64,000 nt of DNA from an uncultured Clostridia bacterium (GCA_934271065.1 CAKQQQ010000001.1:186001-250000); one strand, 5' to 3'. Positions 16,116 to 25,155 are shown, counted from the stretch's first letter. Notes: generated by a model not told the origin, from the letters alone. Translations and numbers: made by a program.

Positions 16116-16463
16116 ATGCTGAACAATTTGTTGGAAGAAGTCGGTAAACTCGGTATGGGTAAGTTGCCGACGGGGCTTTTTACGTTTTTGCTCGGCATAG
16201 TAGTTACGTTTTTAGGAATGACGCTTCTCGTATTATGCGTTGCGGGCGTAGGTAAAATCCTTTCCGTAAAAGACGAGAAAAAGGCGAAAACGCCCGTTAC
16301 GATACCGCTCGTCGACGACGAACGTCCGGTCGTAACCGCGGGCGACGATGATATTCCGGAAGACGTAAAAGTTGCCATTATTGCGGCGATTTCCGCTTAT
16401 TACGACGCGAAACCCGCGTCTGCAAACGAATTCGTAGTCAAAAAAATCAAAAGAATTAAATAA
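16116..16463 (+). CDS. OadG-like small membrane subunit of Na+-pump decarboxylase
   Basis: This 115-residue protein has one membrane helix (about residues 20-42, LFTFLLGIVVTFLGMTLLVL), then a charged cytosolic tail with an Ala-rich helix near AAISAYYDAKP and a basic C-terminus. This is the layout of OadG/MmdD gamma/delta subunits, which anchor the soluble carboxyltransferase to the beta subunit. It starts 5 bp after the upstream stop and is followed by the biotin carrier gene. Sequence identity to OadG is low, so the assignment leans on topology and context. Confidence 0.75.
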   Translation: MLNNLLEEVGKLGMGKLPTGLFTFLLGIVVTFLGMTLLVLCVAGVGKILSVKDEKKAKTPVTIPLVDDERPVVTAGDDDIPEDVKVAIIAAISAYYDAKPASANEFVVKKIKRIK

Positions 16464-16504
16464 GGGGAATCCCTTTTCTTAAAATTTTAAGGAGATAAAA
16501 TATT

Positions 16505-16876
16505 ATGCGTAATTTTGTAGTAACCATTGACGGTAAACAATATCAGGTCGGCGTTGAAGAAGTCGGCGCGGGCGTATCTGCGCCCGCCACGCCGGTAGTA
16601 AGCGAAATCAAACCCGTTGCTCCCGCGCCTAAAGCGGCTGCGGCAGCCCCTGCGGCGGTTGCTAACGGAACTAAGGTAAACGCGCCTATGCCCGGACTTA
16701 TAAAGGCTTTGTCTCTCGAAGAAGGCGCGTCCGTTAAGAAGGGCGACGTTATACTCGTTCTCGAAGCGATGAAAATGGATAACGATATTACCGCGCCTTG
16801 CGACGGGCGTATTTCTTATAAGGTAACTAAGGGCGCAAACGTCGATACCGGCGCACTTATGGCGGTAATAGGTTAA
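16505..16876 (+). CDS. Biotin carboxyl carrier protein
   Basis: This 123-residue biotin carrier of the gamma type moves carboxyl groups between the carboxyltransferases and the OadB membrane subunit. A short N-terminal beta segment and an Ala/Pro linker (about residues 25-55) precede the biotinyl domain. Lys90 in EAMKM is the biotinylation site, and the PMPGLIKALSLEEG segment 28 residues before it is the usual partner motif. The gene has an AAGGAGA ribosome binding site and ends 5 bp before oadB. Confidence 0.95.
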   Translation: MRNFVVTIDGKQYQVGVEEVGAGVSAPATPVVSEIKPVAPAPKAAAAAPAAVANGTKVNAPMPGLIKALSLEEGASVKKGDVILVLEAMKMDNDITAPCDGRISYKVTKGANVDTGALMAVIG

Positions 16877-16881
16877 AGAAA

Positions 16882-18279
16882 ATGAACGTTTTGACTTTAC
16901 TTTGCGACGGAATGGGTAAAAGCATTCTCAACTCGCTTGAAAACTTGTGGGAAAGTACGGGTATTCACGATCTCGTAGCGAATTTTACCACTTACGGTTG
17001 GCAAAATCTCGTTATGGTGTTGATAGCCTGCATACTTTTCTATCTTGCTATCGTCAAGAAGTTCGAGCCGTTATTGCTTTTACCGATAGCGTTCGGCATG
17101 TTTATAGTAAATATTCCGGGCGTATATCACGTTTTGTTCGGTATGAAAGGTTACGTTATAACCGAAACGGCGACGAATAACGAAGTCGCGCGCGGAACCA
17201 TCGAAGAGTTGAAAGCTTTGTTCGACGCGGACTTATTCCGTGATTTGTCGGACGCGAAAGCGTTGGAAAAAATTACCGAACTCGTTAAAGATGGATGTTT
17301 GGTAAACGGCAGGGCGTACACCGCTATGACGATTTCGTCGGAGCAGGTTATAAGAGATTTCGGGCTGTTCTACTACATATATAAAGGCGTAGACTGGGTA
17401 ATATTCCCCCCGATCATATTCCTTGGTATAGGTGCGATGACGGACTTCGGTCCGCTGATAGCGAACCCGAAGAGTATGATAATCGGCGCGGCGGCGCAAA
17501 TAGGTATATTCGTAACGTTTTTCGTCGCGCTTTGCCTGTTGGGCTTTACGGAAGCCGAAGCCGGCGCGATAGCGATTATCGGCGGCGCGGACGGTCCTAC
17601 CGCTATTTACGTTACCAAAAAACTTGCGGAGCATCTTTTGCCCGCGATAGCGATTTCCGCCTATTCTTATATGGCGTTGATACCCATTATCCAAAAACCG
17701 ATAATGAGAGTGTTGACGACTAAGGAAGAGCGCAAGATTAAAATGAAGCAACTCCGCAAGGTAAGCAAATTCGAGAAAATCGCGTTTCCGATACTCGTTT
17801 CGTTTATCGTGGGAATATTGCTTCCCGACGCGATGCCGTTACTCGGTATGCTTATGTTGGGTAACTTGCTTAAAGAGTCGGGCGTATGCGGAAGACTTGT
17901 GGATACTGCTCAGAACGGGCTTATGAACACCGTTACCATATTCCTTGGCGTTATGGTCGGTTCTAAGGCAACGGGCGCGCTGTTCCTGTCTTTACAGACT
18001 CTCGGCATAATCTGTCTCGGATTGATAGCGTTCTGTATGGGTACGGTCGGCGGATTGCTTGCCGCTAAACTTATGTGCAAATTAACGCACGGACAAATCA
18101 ACCCGCTTATAGGCTCGGCAGGTGTTTCGGCCGTTCCGATGGCGGCGAGAATTTCGCAAGACGTGGGCAGGGAAGCCGATCCCGATAACCACTTGCTTAT
18201 GCACGCAATGGGCCCGAACGTCGCAGGCGTTATAGGCTCGGCGATAGCCGCGGGCGTTTTACTTGCCCTGTTCGGCTGA
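16882..18279 (+). CDS. oadB: Sodium-ion-translocating decarboxylase beta subunit
   Basis: Integral membrane subunit that decarboxylates carboxybiotin and pumps Na+ outward. It shows the family signatures FLGIGAMTDFGPLIANPK (with the Na+-binding Asp), IIGGADGPTAIYVTKKLA, and the C-terminal GVSAVPMAARISQDVGREADPDNHLLMHAMGPNVAGVIGSA. About nine to ten hydrophobic segments are present. The N-terminus carries an extra amphipathic stretch, and about 85 residues (roughly 80-165) rich in charged residues are inserted between the second and third helices, longer than in the textbook OadB; that loop is the odd feature. It is flanked by the BCCP and OadA genes. Oxaloacetate versus methylmalonyl-CoA as carboxyl donor cannot be read from this subunit. 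Confidence 0.93.
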   Translation: MNVLTLLCDGMGKSILNSLENLWESTGIHDLVANFTTYGWQNLVMVLIACILFYLAIVKKFEPLLLLPIAFGMFIVNIPGVYHVLFGMKGYVITETATNNEVARGTIEELKALFDADLFRDLSDAKALEKITELVKDGCLVNGRAYTAMTISSEQVIRDFGLFYYIYKGVDWVIFPPIIFLGIGAMTDFGPLIANPKSMIIGAAAQIGIFVTFFVALCLLGFTEAEAGAIAIIGGADGPTAIYVTKKLAEHLLPAIAISAYSYMALIPIIQKPIMRVLTTKEERKIKMKQLRKVSKFEKIAFPILVSFIVGILLPDAMPLLGMLMLGNLLKESGVCGRLVDTAQNGLMNTVTIFLGVMVGSKATGALFLSLQTLGIICLGLIAFCMGTVGGLLAAKLMCKLTHGQINPLIGSAGVSAVPMAARISQDVGREADPDNHLLMHAMGPNVAGVIGSAIAAGVLLALFG

Positions 18280-18297
18280 TTTTAAGGAGATAACGAT

Positions 18298-19701
18298 ATG
18301 TCAAAAGTAATGATAACCGATACTATTTTAAGAGACGCGCATCAGTCGCAGGCGGCAACGAGAATGACTCTCGATCAGATGCTGCCCGCGCTCGATCAAC
18401 TTGACGATATAGGGTATTATTCGTTAGAAGCTTGGGGCGGCGCGACGTTCGATTCCTGTATGAGATTTTTGAACGAAGATCCTTGGGAAAGATTGCGCGT
18501 GCTTAAAAGCCATCTTAAAAAGACGCCCATTCAAATGCTTTTACGCGGACAAAACCTGCTCGGATATAAACATTATCCCGACGACGTGGTAGAAAAGTTC
18601 GTAAAGGCGTGCATCGATAACGGCGTTACCGTTATAAGGGTTTTCGACGCGCTTAACGACGTAAGAAACCTTGAAACCGCTATGAAGGCGATTAAGAAAT
18701 ACGGCGGAGTATGCGAGGCGACTATTTGCTATACGACCAGCCCCGTACACACCAACGAATATTTTATAAAACTTGCCAAAACGCTCGAAGATATGGGCGC
18801 AGACAATATCTGTATCAAAGATATGGCGAACTTACTGCTTCCGTATACCGCATACGATCTCGTTAAGGGCATTAAATCGGTATTGAAGCCCGCTACGAAA
18901 GTGCATTTACACACCCATAATACGACGGGAACGGGCGATATGATAAACCTTAAAGCGATCGAAGCGGGTTGCGACATAGTAGACACCGCGCTTTCCGCGC
19001 TCGGAAACGGTACTTCTCAGCCTGCAACCGAGCCGCTCGTCGCGACGCTTCGCGGAACGGAATACGACACGGGGTTAGACCTTTCAAAACTTATACCGAT
19101 AAACAACCACTTCAAGAAGGTTGCCGACGAACTCGAAAAGAGCGGCGCGCTTAATCCCAACGTAAGAAAAATCAACGTGAACACGCTTATTTATCAAGTT
19201 CCGGGCGGTATGCTTTCAAACCTGATGAATCAGCTTAAAAAGCAGGGTAAACTCGACAAACTCGACGAAGTTCTTGCCGAAGTGCCGAACGTAAGAAAAG
19301 ATTGCGGTTATCCGCCGCTCGTTACTCCGTCGAGCCAGATCGTCGGAACGCAAGCCGTTCTCAACGTGCTTTCGGGCGAAAGATATAAAATGGTCACGAA
19401 GGAGTTTAAGAATTTACTTAAAGGCGAATACGGTAAATTACCTGCCGAACCCGACAAAGAAGTGCTTAAAAAGGTCGTCGGAGACGAAGAAGTCATCACT
19501 TGTCGTCCTGCGGACCTGCTTAAACCCGAGTACGATAAATACAAAGCCGAAATGCAGGAATATTATACGCAGGAAGAAGACGTACTTTCTTACGCCTTGT
19601 TCCCCGAAGTCGCAGTCAACTTCTTTAAGTGGCGCGCGGCAAAAAATCACGCCGTAGATAAAGATATGGCTGAGAACAAAGACGGGGTTTATCCCGTATG
19701 A
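18298..19701 (+). CDS. oadA: Oxaloacetate decarboxylase alpha / transcarboxylase 5S-type carboxyltransferase
   Basis: Carboxyltransferase that moves the carboxyl of oxaloacetate to biotin, or the reverse onto pyruvate. The 467-residue TIM-barrel begins with ITDTILRDAHQSQAATRM (metal-binding Asp). It contains GGATFDSCMRFLNEDPWERLR, the carbamylated-Lys motif CIKDMANLL (Lys174) and HLHTHNTTG with two metal-binding His residues near 203-205, followed by ALGNGTSQPATE. It lacks a C-terminal biotinyl domain, which is supplied by the separate BCCP gene upstream. An AAGGAGA ribosome binding site precedes ATG 18298. The stop overlaps the ATG of surE (ATGA). A 5S-type enzyme in the same operon as a 12S-type one is the key oddity. 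Confidence 0.93.
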   Translation: MSKVMITDTILRDAHQSQAATRMTLDQMLPALDQLDDIGYYSLEAWGGATFDSCMRFLNEDPWERLRVLKSHLKKTPIQMLLRGQNLLGYKHYPDDVVEKFVKACIDNGVTVIRVFDALNDVRNLETAMKAIKKYGGVCEATICYTTSPVHTNEYFIKLAKTLEDMGADNICIKDMANLLLPYTAYDLVKGIKSVLKPATKVHLHTHNTTGTGDMINLKAIEAGCDIVDTALSALGNGTSQPATEPLVATLRGTEYDTGLDLSKLIPINNHFKKVADELEKSGALNPNVRKINVNTLIYQVPGGMLSNLMNQLKKQGKLDKLDEVLAEVPNVRKDCGYPPLVTPSSQIVGTQAVLNVLSGERYKMVTKEFKNLLKGEYGKLPAEPDKEVLKKVVGDEEVITCRPADLLKPEYDKYKAEMQEYYTQEEDVLSYALFPEVAVNFFKWRAAKNHAVDKDMAENKDGVYPV

Positions 19702-20426
19702 GAATATTAGTCGCTAACGACGACGGGATACAGAGCGAAGGAATTAAAACCCTTGCCGAAGTATTGTCGGAGAATCATAAAGTGACGATAGTTGCGCCGG
19801 ACGGTAACCGTTCGGCATTTTCTCATTCGTTGACGATTTCCAGAAATCTTACCTTTCGCGAAGTCAGAATTTCCGACAGGTTCGATTCGTATTCGGTCAG
19901 CGGAACGCCGGCAGATTGCGTTAAATTCGCTCTGCATTATTTTGCCGACGAAAAATTCGACATGGTATGCTCGGGCATAAATATGGGTAATAATCTCGGC
20001 AGCGATATAATGTATTCCGGTACGGTTGCGGCGGCTGTCGAAGCGAATTTTTTAGGTTTGAGATCTATCGCGTTCTCCAATACGGGCAGGGAAAACTTTA
20101 ATTTTTCGGCAAACGCCGAAGTGATTGCTTCGGTTTTCGATAAACTCGTAAACATTTCTTCTGACAAATACGCTTTGAACGTAAATATGCCGAACGATAA
20201 ACCGAAAGGCATAAGGTTTGCCCCCATCGGCGTTCAGAAATATTCCGATTCATACGTCAAGAACGACGACGGTACTTACAGACTTGTCGGCGAGCCTACC
20301 GCTATCGATCAGAACGGCGATTGCGACGTCGAATTGTCGCGCAAGGGATTCGTTACCGTAACCCCCGTTTCGTACGACAGAACGGACTATGCCGCCATCA
20401 ATAAATTTAAGGGTATTACGTTGTGA
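19698..20426 (+). CDS. surE: 5'/3'-nucleotidase SurE
   Basis: Metal-dependent nucleoside-monophosphate phosphatase of 242 residues. The N-terminus MRILVANDDGIQSEGIKTLAEVL carries the DD metal-binding pair. APDGNRSAFSHSLT and SGTPADCVKFAL are family motifs, and CSGINMGNNLGSDIMYSGTVAAA includes the third ligand Asn. It starts inside the oadA stop (ATGA) and overlaps the next gene by 4 bp, so it is translationally coupled within the long operon. Its link to the decarboxylase genes is probably positional only. Confidence 0.95.
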   Translation: MRILVANDDGIQSEGIKTLAEVLSENHKVTIVAPDGNRSAFSHSLTISRNLTFREVRISDRFDSYSVSGTPADCVKFALHYFADEKFDMVCSGINMGNNLGSDIMYSGTVAAAVEANFLGLRSIAFSNTGRENFNFSANAEVIASVFDKLVNISSDKYALNVNMPNDKPKGIRFAPIGVQKYSDSYVKNDDGTYRLVGEPTAIDQNGDCDVELSRKGFVTVTPVSYDRTDYAAINKFKGITL

Positions 20427-21655
20427 AACGCACGGTAGTCGTGGGCGCGGGACCTGCCGGGCTTATATCTGCTTATTTTCGGGCTGTAAGGGGCGAAAAA
20501 GTTTTCCTTATAGAAAAGAACGAAAAAGCGGGTAAAAAACTATATATTACGGGTAAAGGGCGTTGCAACGTTACGAACGATTGCGACGAAAACACCTTTC
20601 TTGAAAACGTAGTAACGAACGGGCGGTTTATGCGCGGTTCCATATATAAATTTCCGCCGTCTGCCGTCATCGAATTTCTAAGTAAAAAAACTCCGCTCAA
20701 AACCGAAAGGGGAAACAGGGTGTTTCCCGAAAGCGATAAAGCGAGCGATATAACCGCCGCTTTGCAAAATTATTGTATCGGGGCGGGCGTGGTTTTTAAG
20801 TTTAACGAACGCGTAATATCGATTGCGTGCCGCGCCGATAACGCAAAACTCGTAAAAACGGACGCCGACGAATACGTTTGCGACGACGTCATAATCTGCA
20901 CGGGCGGTATGAGTTATCCTTCGACCGGCTCAACGGGCGACGGATACGTTTTTGCAAAGGCGTTCGGGCATAAAATCATAACCCCTAAATCTGCGTTATG
21001 CGGCTTTAATCTGAAAGGCGACTTTTATAAAAAATTACAGGGATTATCGTTAAAAAACGTAGGTTTTACAGCCAAAGTCGGCTGTAAAACAGTCTATGAA
21101 GATTTCGGCGAATGTCTCTTTACGCATTTCGGAATTTCCGGCCCGATAGTTATTTCGGCGTCGAGTTATCTGAATAAATTAAATTTGAACGACGTTACGT
21201 TTTCGCTCGATTTCAAGCCTGCGCTTTCCGTCGAAACCTTGGATGACAGAATCCTTCGCGATTTTGCAAAGTATAAAGGCAAATCTCTTGAAAATTCGCT
21301 TTCGGATTTATTACTTCGTTCGCTTATACCGGAAGTTTTGCAAAGCGCGGGGCTGAAAGGGGACATTAAGACTTCCGAACTTAAAAAATCGGACAGGCAA
21401 AAACTCGTTAAGATTATTAAAAACTTTGAGTTTTATCCGTCGAGCCTTCGTTCTCTCGAAGAATCTATCGTTACGAGCGGCGGGGTGGACGTAAAAACGG
21501 TTAATCCGTCGACAATGGAAAGCAAACTTATAAAAGGCGTGTATTTTGCCGGAGAAGTGCTTGACGTCGACGCGCTTACGGGCGGATTTAACATTACGGT
21601 CGCGCTTGCCACGGGCTACGCGGCGGGAAACGCTAAAATAAAGGAAGAACTATGA
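20423..21655 (+). CDS. BaiN/HI0933-family FAD-dependent oxidoreductase
   Basis: This 410-residue flavoprotein starts at GTG 20423, overlapping the surE stop. The N-terminal dinucleotide motif VVGAGPAGLISAYF is followed by GKKLYITGKGRCNVTND, a family-specific signature. The middle has ICTGGMSYPSTGSTGDGY, and the C-terminus has KGVYFAGEVLDVDALTGGFN and ALATGYAAG, which close the FAD site. The family includes BaiN, proposed in bile-acid reduction, but most members have unknown substrates, and the housekeeping context here gives no support for a bile-acid role. Confidence 0.9.
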   Translation: MKRTVVVGAGPAGLISAYFRAVRGEKVFLIEKNEKAGKKLYITGKGRCNVTNDCDENTFLENVVTNGRFMRGSIYKFPPSAVIEFLSKKTPLKTERGNRVFPESDKASDITAALQNYCIGAGVVFKFNERVISIACRADNAKLVKTDADEYVCDDVIICTGGMSYPSTGSTGDGYVFAKAFGHKIITPKSALCGFNLKGDFYKKLQGLSLKNVGFTAKVGCKTVYEDFGECLFTHFGISGPIVISASSYLNKLNLNDVTFSLDFKPALSVETLDDRILRDFAKYKGKSLENSLSDLLLRSLIPEVLQSAGLKGDIKTSELKKSDRQKLVKIIKNFEFYPSSLRSLEESIVTSGGVDVKTVNPSTMESKLIKGVYFAGEVLDVDALTGGFNITVALATGYAAGNAKIKEEL

Positions 21656-22308
21656 TAAACATTGCGTTGGACGGACCTGCCGGCAGCGGTAAAAGCACGG
21701 TAGCGAAAGAACTTGCGAAAAAACTCGATATTCTCTATCTCGATACGGGCGCGATGTATCGCGCTTGCGCGCTGAAATGTTTAAGGCTCGGCGTGCCGGT
21801 CGACGACGAAAGCAGAGTTAAGCCGATTATCGACGATATAGATCTCGAAATCAGGTATCTGAACGGCGGTCAGGTTACCGTTCTTGACGGCGAAGACGTG
21901 TCTTTGGCGATAAGAAAACCCGAAATTTCGATGCTTGCTTCTACGGTTTCCGCGCATAAAGCGGTACGACTTAAAATGGTCGAACTGCAAAGAAAAATCG
22001 CTGCGGGAACGGATTGCGTGCTTGACGGCAGAGAAATCGGCACGTTCGTATTGCCGCGCGCCGAGTATAAATTCTTTTTAACCGCAACGCCCGAAGTTCG
22101 CGCTCAAAGACGATATAAAGAACTTACCGCAAGGGGAGAGAAGGTCGATTACGACGCGCTGCTCGAAGAAATAAAACTGCGTGATTATAACGACAGCCAC
22201 CGCGAATTCGCTCCGCTTAAAAAGGCGGACGACGCCGTTTTAATAGATACTTCGAATATGTCCGTAAGCGACGTCGTATCCGTCGTTATAAAGGCGGTCA
22301 AGGGGTAA
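21652..22308 (+). CDS. cmk: Cytidylate kinase
   Basis: Phosphorylates CMP and dCMP with ATP. The 218-residue protein has the P-loop ALDGPAGSGKSTVAKELA (Walker A near residues 8-16), LDTGAMYRACAL of the CMP-binding region, the insert with VSAHKAVR, DGREIGTFVLP and the LID segment RAQRRYKELTARGE. The start ATG 21652 overlaps the upstream stop. In many clostridia cmk is followed by plsC and lytB-rpsA, as here. Confidence 0.96.
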   Translation: MINIALDGPAGSGKSTVAKELAKKLDILYLDTGAMYRACALKCLRLGVPVDDESRVKPIIDDIDLEIRYLNGGQVTVLDGEDVSLAIRKPEISMLASTVSAHKAVRLKMVELQRKIAAGTDCVLDGREIGTFVLPRAEYKFFLTATPEVRAQRRYKELTARGEKVDYDALLEEIKLRDYNDSHREFAPLKKADDAVLIDTSNMSVSDVVSVVIKAVKG

Positions 22309-22311
22309 AAT

Positions 22312-22920
22312 ATGTGGTACAGGCTAATCAGGTTTCTCGTATTGCCGTGGTTCAAACTGTTATATATGCCCAAAATCAAGGGCAAAGAGAATATTCCTAA
22401 GGATGGCAACTATATAATCGTATGTAACCATTTCGGAAAGGCAGATCCGATAGTTATTCTTTCGATGTATAAACAGAAAACCTATTTTCTTGCGAAAAAG
22501 GAATGGTTTTCGAACAAAATCAAATCGGCGTTCTTTACCGAAATGGGCGCGATACCCGTCGATAGAGAAAAGGCGGATTTCAACTCGATAAAAAAGTGTC
22601 TTACCGTTTTGAGACGGGGAGATATTCTTACGGTGTTTCCGGAAGGCACTCGTAACAGAAAAAACGACGAACTTCAACCCCTGAAAGGCGGCGCGGGAAT
22701 GCTTGCGTTTACCGCAAAAGTGCCCGTTTTGCCTATCGCCCTGAAAAAGAAATTCAGAGCGTTTCGTAAAAACGAACTGTATATCGGTAAACCCTTCGAT
22801 TACTCCGATTATTACGGGGAAAAATACAATTCGTCGCTCGACGCCGTTTTAACTGAGCGAATGCGCGAACGGCTGCAAGGCGTCGTAGATTTGGCGCAAG
22901 GTAAGGGTTTGGAGTCGTAA
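22312..22920 (+). CDS. plsC: 1-acyl-sn-glycerol-3-phosphate acyltransferase
   Basis: This 202-residue membrane-associated acyltransferase makes phosphatidic acid. The catalytic motif is VCNHFGKADPIV, a NHX4D box in which the His and Asp are kept. The second block, TVFPEGTRNRKND, binds the glycerol phosphate. A hydrophobic N-terminal helix (LIRFLVLPWFKLLYM) anchors it. It begins 3 bp after cmk and its TAA overlaps the ATG of ispH. It lies between nucleotide and isoprenoid genes in the same transcript. Confidence 0.93.
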   Translation: MWYRLIRFLVLPWFKLLYMPKIKGKENIPKDGNYIIVCNHFGKADPIVILSMYKQKTYFLAKKEWFSNKIKSAFFTEMGAIPVDREKADFNSIKKCLTVLRRGDILTVFPEGTRNRKNDELQPLKGGAGMLAFTAKVPVLPIALKKKFRAFRKNELYIGKPFDYSDYYGEKYNSSLDAVLTERMRERLQGVVDLAQGKGLES

Positions 22921-24992
22921 TGGAAGTAATAATCGCTAAAAACAGCGGGTTTTGTCCGGGTGTAAAACGCGCCGTAGACACCGCAAAAGAAATTTACGGC
23001 GAAAACGTCGGTATTCTCGGCGAGATTATTCACAACGAAACGGTCGTTGCCGAAATAAGCGCGTCGGGTACGAAGACCGTCGATAATTTAGACGAATTTA
23101 GCGGGGATACGTTAATAATACGTTCTCACGGCGTTGGTAAAACGGTATTCGAAGATGCCGAGCGTCGCGGAATAAAGGTTATAAACCGTACTTGCCCCTT
23201 CGTTATGAAAACCCAGAAAATCGTAGAAGAGTATTCTTCAAAGGGTTACAGAATAATTATCGCGGGCGAAAAAAAACATCCCGAAGTCGTAGGTCTCGTC
23301 GGTTGGTGTAAGGGCGGCAAAGCGGACGTCGTTGACGACGATTTCGAGCGGTTATCCGTCTCGGACGAAGATAAAATATGTCTCGTTGCCCAAACCACCT
23401 ATTCTACCGACAAATTTGAAAAAATTTTAGCCTTTTTTAGCAAAAAACGCATTAAAACGCTTGAAGTTTTTTCAACAATTTGCTATACTACGAGAGAGCG
23501 TCAGGAAGAGGCTGAACTGTTATCGCGAAGTTGCGACGCAATGGTCGTTATAGGCGGCAAATGCAGCAGCAACACGAAGAAGTTGGCGGGCGTGTGTCGC
23601 AGAAACTGCAAGACGGTTTTTTTCGTTTCAAATCCCGACGAACTCGATTATAATAATTTGGTAAAATTCAAAAAGGTAGGTATTGTTGCGGGGGCGTCTA
23701 CGCCGATCGAACAATCAATGGAGGTTTTCTTAAAGATGGAAAGTACAGAAGTTAAAAACTCGAATGCTATGGAAGAAGCAATGACCGCTATGAGCGACGA
23801 ACAGTTAAAGTTCAGAAAAGGTCAGAAAGTCGTTGCTACGATATCGTCCGCGACCGACGACGGTCTTATGTTGTATATCAACAACACGAAGAAGGAAATA
23901 TTACTTCCTAAGGACGAAATAGATTGCGAGAACTACGACAAAGCGGAATTCGCCCAAAAGGTCGGCGATGAAATCGAAGTGATGATCGTAGGGCTTAACC
24001 CCGTTGCATTGTCTCAGAAGGCTATAGCCGCGCAAAAGGAAGAAGAAGAACTTATCGCCAAGATTCAGGCGGGCGAAGTTTTCACCGTAACTTGTACCGG
24101 TTTCAATAAAGGCGGACTTACCGCAAAATTCCATTCTTACGATATATTCGTACCGTCTTCTCAAATCAGAATCGGCTTTGTAAAAGATCTTGAAAAATTC
24201 GTAGGCAAGACCTTGAAACTTAAAGCCGAAAAGATCGAGAATACCGGCAGAAAGAAACAGATAGTCGGCTCGCAGAGAGTTATACTCGAAGCGGAAAGGG
24301 CAGAAAGAGACGCCGCTCGTAAGGCGAAAGAAGACGAATTTTTCGCTAACGTTCACGAAGGCGACGTGGTAACCGGTACGGTCGTAAGATTTGCCGCTTT
24401 CGGCGCGTTCGTAGACGTAAACGGTTTCGATTGCCTTGCTCACATCTCCGATTTAAGTTGGACGAACGCCAAGACTCCTGCGGACGTTCTCGAACTCAAC
24501 AAATCTTACGAATTCAAAGTTCTTAAATGCGATCAGGAAACCAAGAAGGTTTCGCTCGGATATAAGCAACTTCAACCCAAGCCCTGGCAACTTGCCGGCG
24601 ATAAATACGCTATCGGCGAAGTCGTTAAAGGTAAGGTCGTCAGAATCGTAAGTTTCGGCGCGTTCGTCGAAGTTGAAAAGGGAATAGACGGTCTCGTACA
24701 CGTTTCTCAGATTTCGCACGAATGGCTTGAGAATCCCACCTCCATTCTTAAAGTCGGCGACGAAGTCGAAGCGAAAATACTCGATATAGACGTTGATAAA
24801 GAAAAGATGACGCTTTCTATCAAGGCTCTTACTCCCGCTCCCGAAAGACCGAAGAGAGAAGACGCAGAAGGCGAAAATAAGAGAGAAAGAAAGCCCAGAA
24901 GAGACAGAGTCGAAGCGAACGACGACGAACCCAGAGAATGGTCCGAAGGCGGCGTAGACGGCATTTCGCTCGGCGATCTTATCAATAAATAA
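22920..24992 (+). CDS. ispH: Bifunctional IspH (HMBPP reductase) - ribosomal protein S1 fusion
   Basis: The first 280 residues are IspH/LytB, the [4Fe-4S] enzyme that makes IPP and DMAPP. The cluster cysteines are Cys12 (GFCPGV), Cys92 (NRTCPF) and Cys188 (STICYTTRERQ), and RSHGVGK, KKHPEV and AGASTPIEQ are also present. The remaining part carries four S1 RNA-binding domains starting near residues 297, 380, 477 and 562; the last two have the classic FGAFVxV and LVHxSxIS patterns. An Arg/Lys/Glu-rich tail closes the protein. Such lytB-rpsA fusions are known in Clostridia. An internal ATG at 23737 (preceded by GGAGG, 23719-23723) could allow separate S1 expression. It ends the long operon. Confidence 0.95.
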   Translation: MEVIIAKNSGFCPGVKRAVDTAKEIYGENVGILGEIIHNETVVAEISASGTKTVDNLDEFSGDTLIIRSHGVGKTVFEDAERRGIKVINRTCPFVMKTQKIVEEYSSKGYRIIIAGEKKHPEVVGLVGWCKGGKADVVDDDFERLSVSDEDKICLVAQTTYSTDKFEKILAFFSKKRIKTLEVFSTICYTTRERQEEAELLSRSCDAMVVIGGKCSSNTKKLAGVCRRNCKTVFFVSNPDELDYNNLVKFKKVGIVAGASTPIEQSMEVFLKMESTEVKNSNAMEEAMTAMSDEQLKFRKGQKVVATISSATDDGLMLYINNTKKEILLPKDEIDCENYDKAEFAQKVGDEIEVMIVGLNPVALSQKAIAAQKEEEELIAKIQAGEVFTVTCTGFNKGGLTAKFHSYDIFVPSSQIRIGFVKDLEKFVGKTLKLKAEKIENTGRKKQIVGSQRVILEAERAERDAARKAKEDEFFANVHEGDVVTGTVVRFAAFGAFVDVNGFDCLAHISDLSWTNAKTPADVLELNKSYEFKVLKCDQETKKVSLGYKQLQPKPWQLAGDKYAIGEVVKGKVVRIVSFGAFVEVEKGIDGLVHVSQISHEWLENPTSILKVGDEVEAKILDIDVDKEKMTLSIKALTPAPERPKREDAEGENKRERKPRRDRVEANDDEPREWSEGGVDGISLGDLINK

Positions 24993-25010
24993 TAACTGAT
25001 TGAACGTACA

Positions 25011-25040
25011 AAAACCGACGGTTAATACCGTCGGTTTTTT
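25011..25040 (+). terminator. Terminator of the decarboxylase-to-ispH operon
   Basis: The perfect stem AAAACCGACGGT, loop TAAT, and complement are followed by TTTTTTCG, 18 bp after the ispH stop. Confidence 0.9.
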
Positions 25041-25108
25041 CGCGCAATAAATAATAGCGATTTGATTTTTACAGGCGCGAGTAAACGCCTTAACGTTGAG
25101 TAATAATT

Positions 25109-25155
25109 ACGGCTGTCGGCGATTTTCGTTTAGAACGATAATCGTCGACAGCCGT
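25109..25155 (-). terminator. Terminator-like hairpin after the P-type ATPase gene
   Basis: A 16-bp stem (15 of 16 paired; ACGGCTGTCGGCGATT against AATCGTCGACAGCCGT) with a 15-nt loop lies 7 bp beyond the minus-strand stop at 25163. The trailing minus-strand sequence AATTATTAC is only moderately T-rich. Confidence 0.6.
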
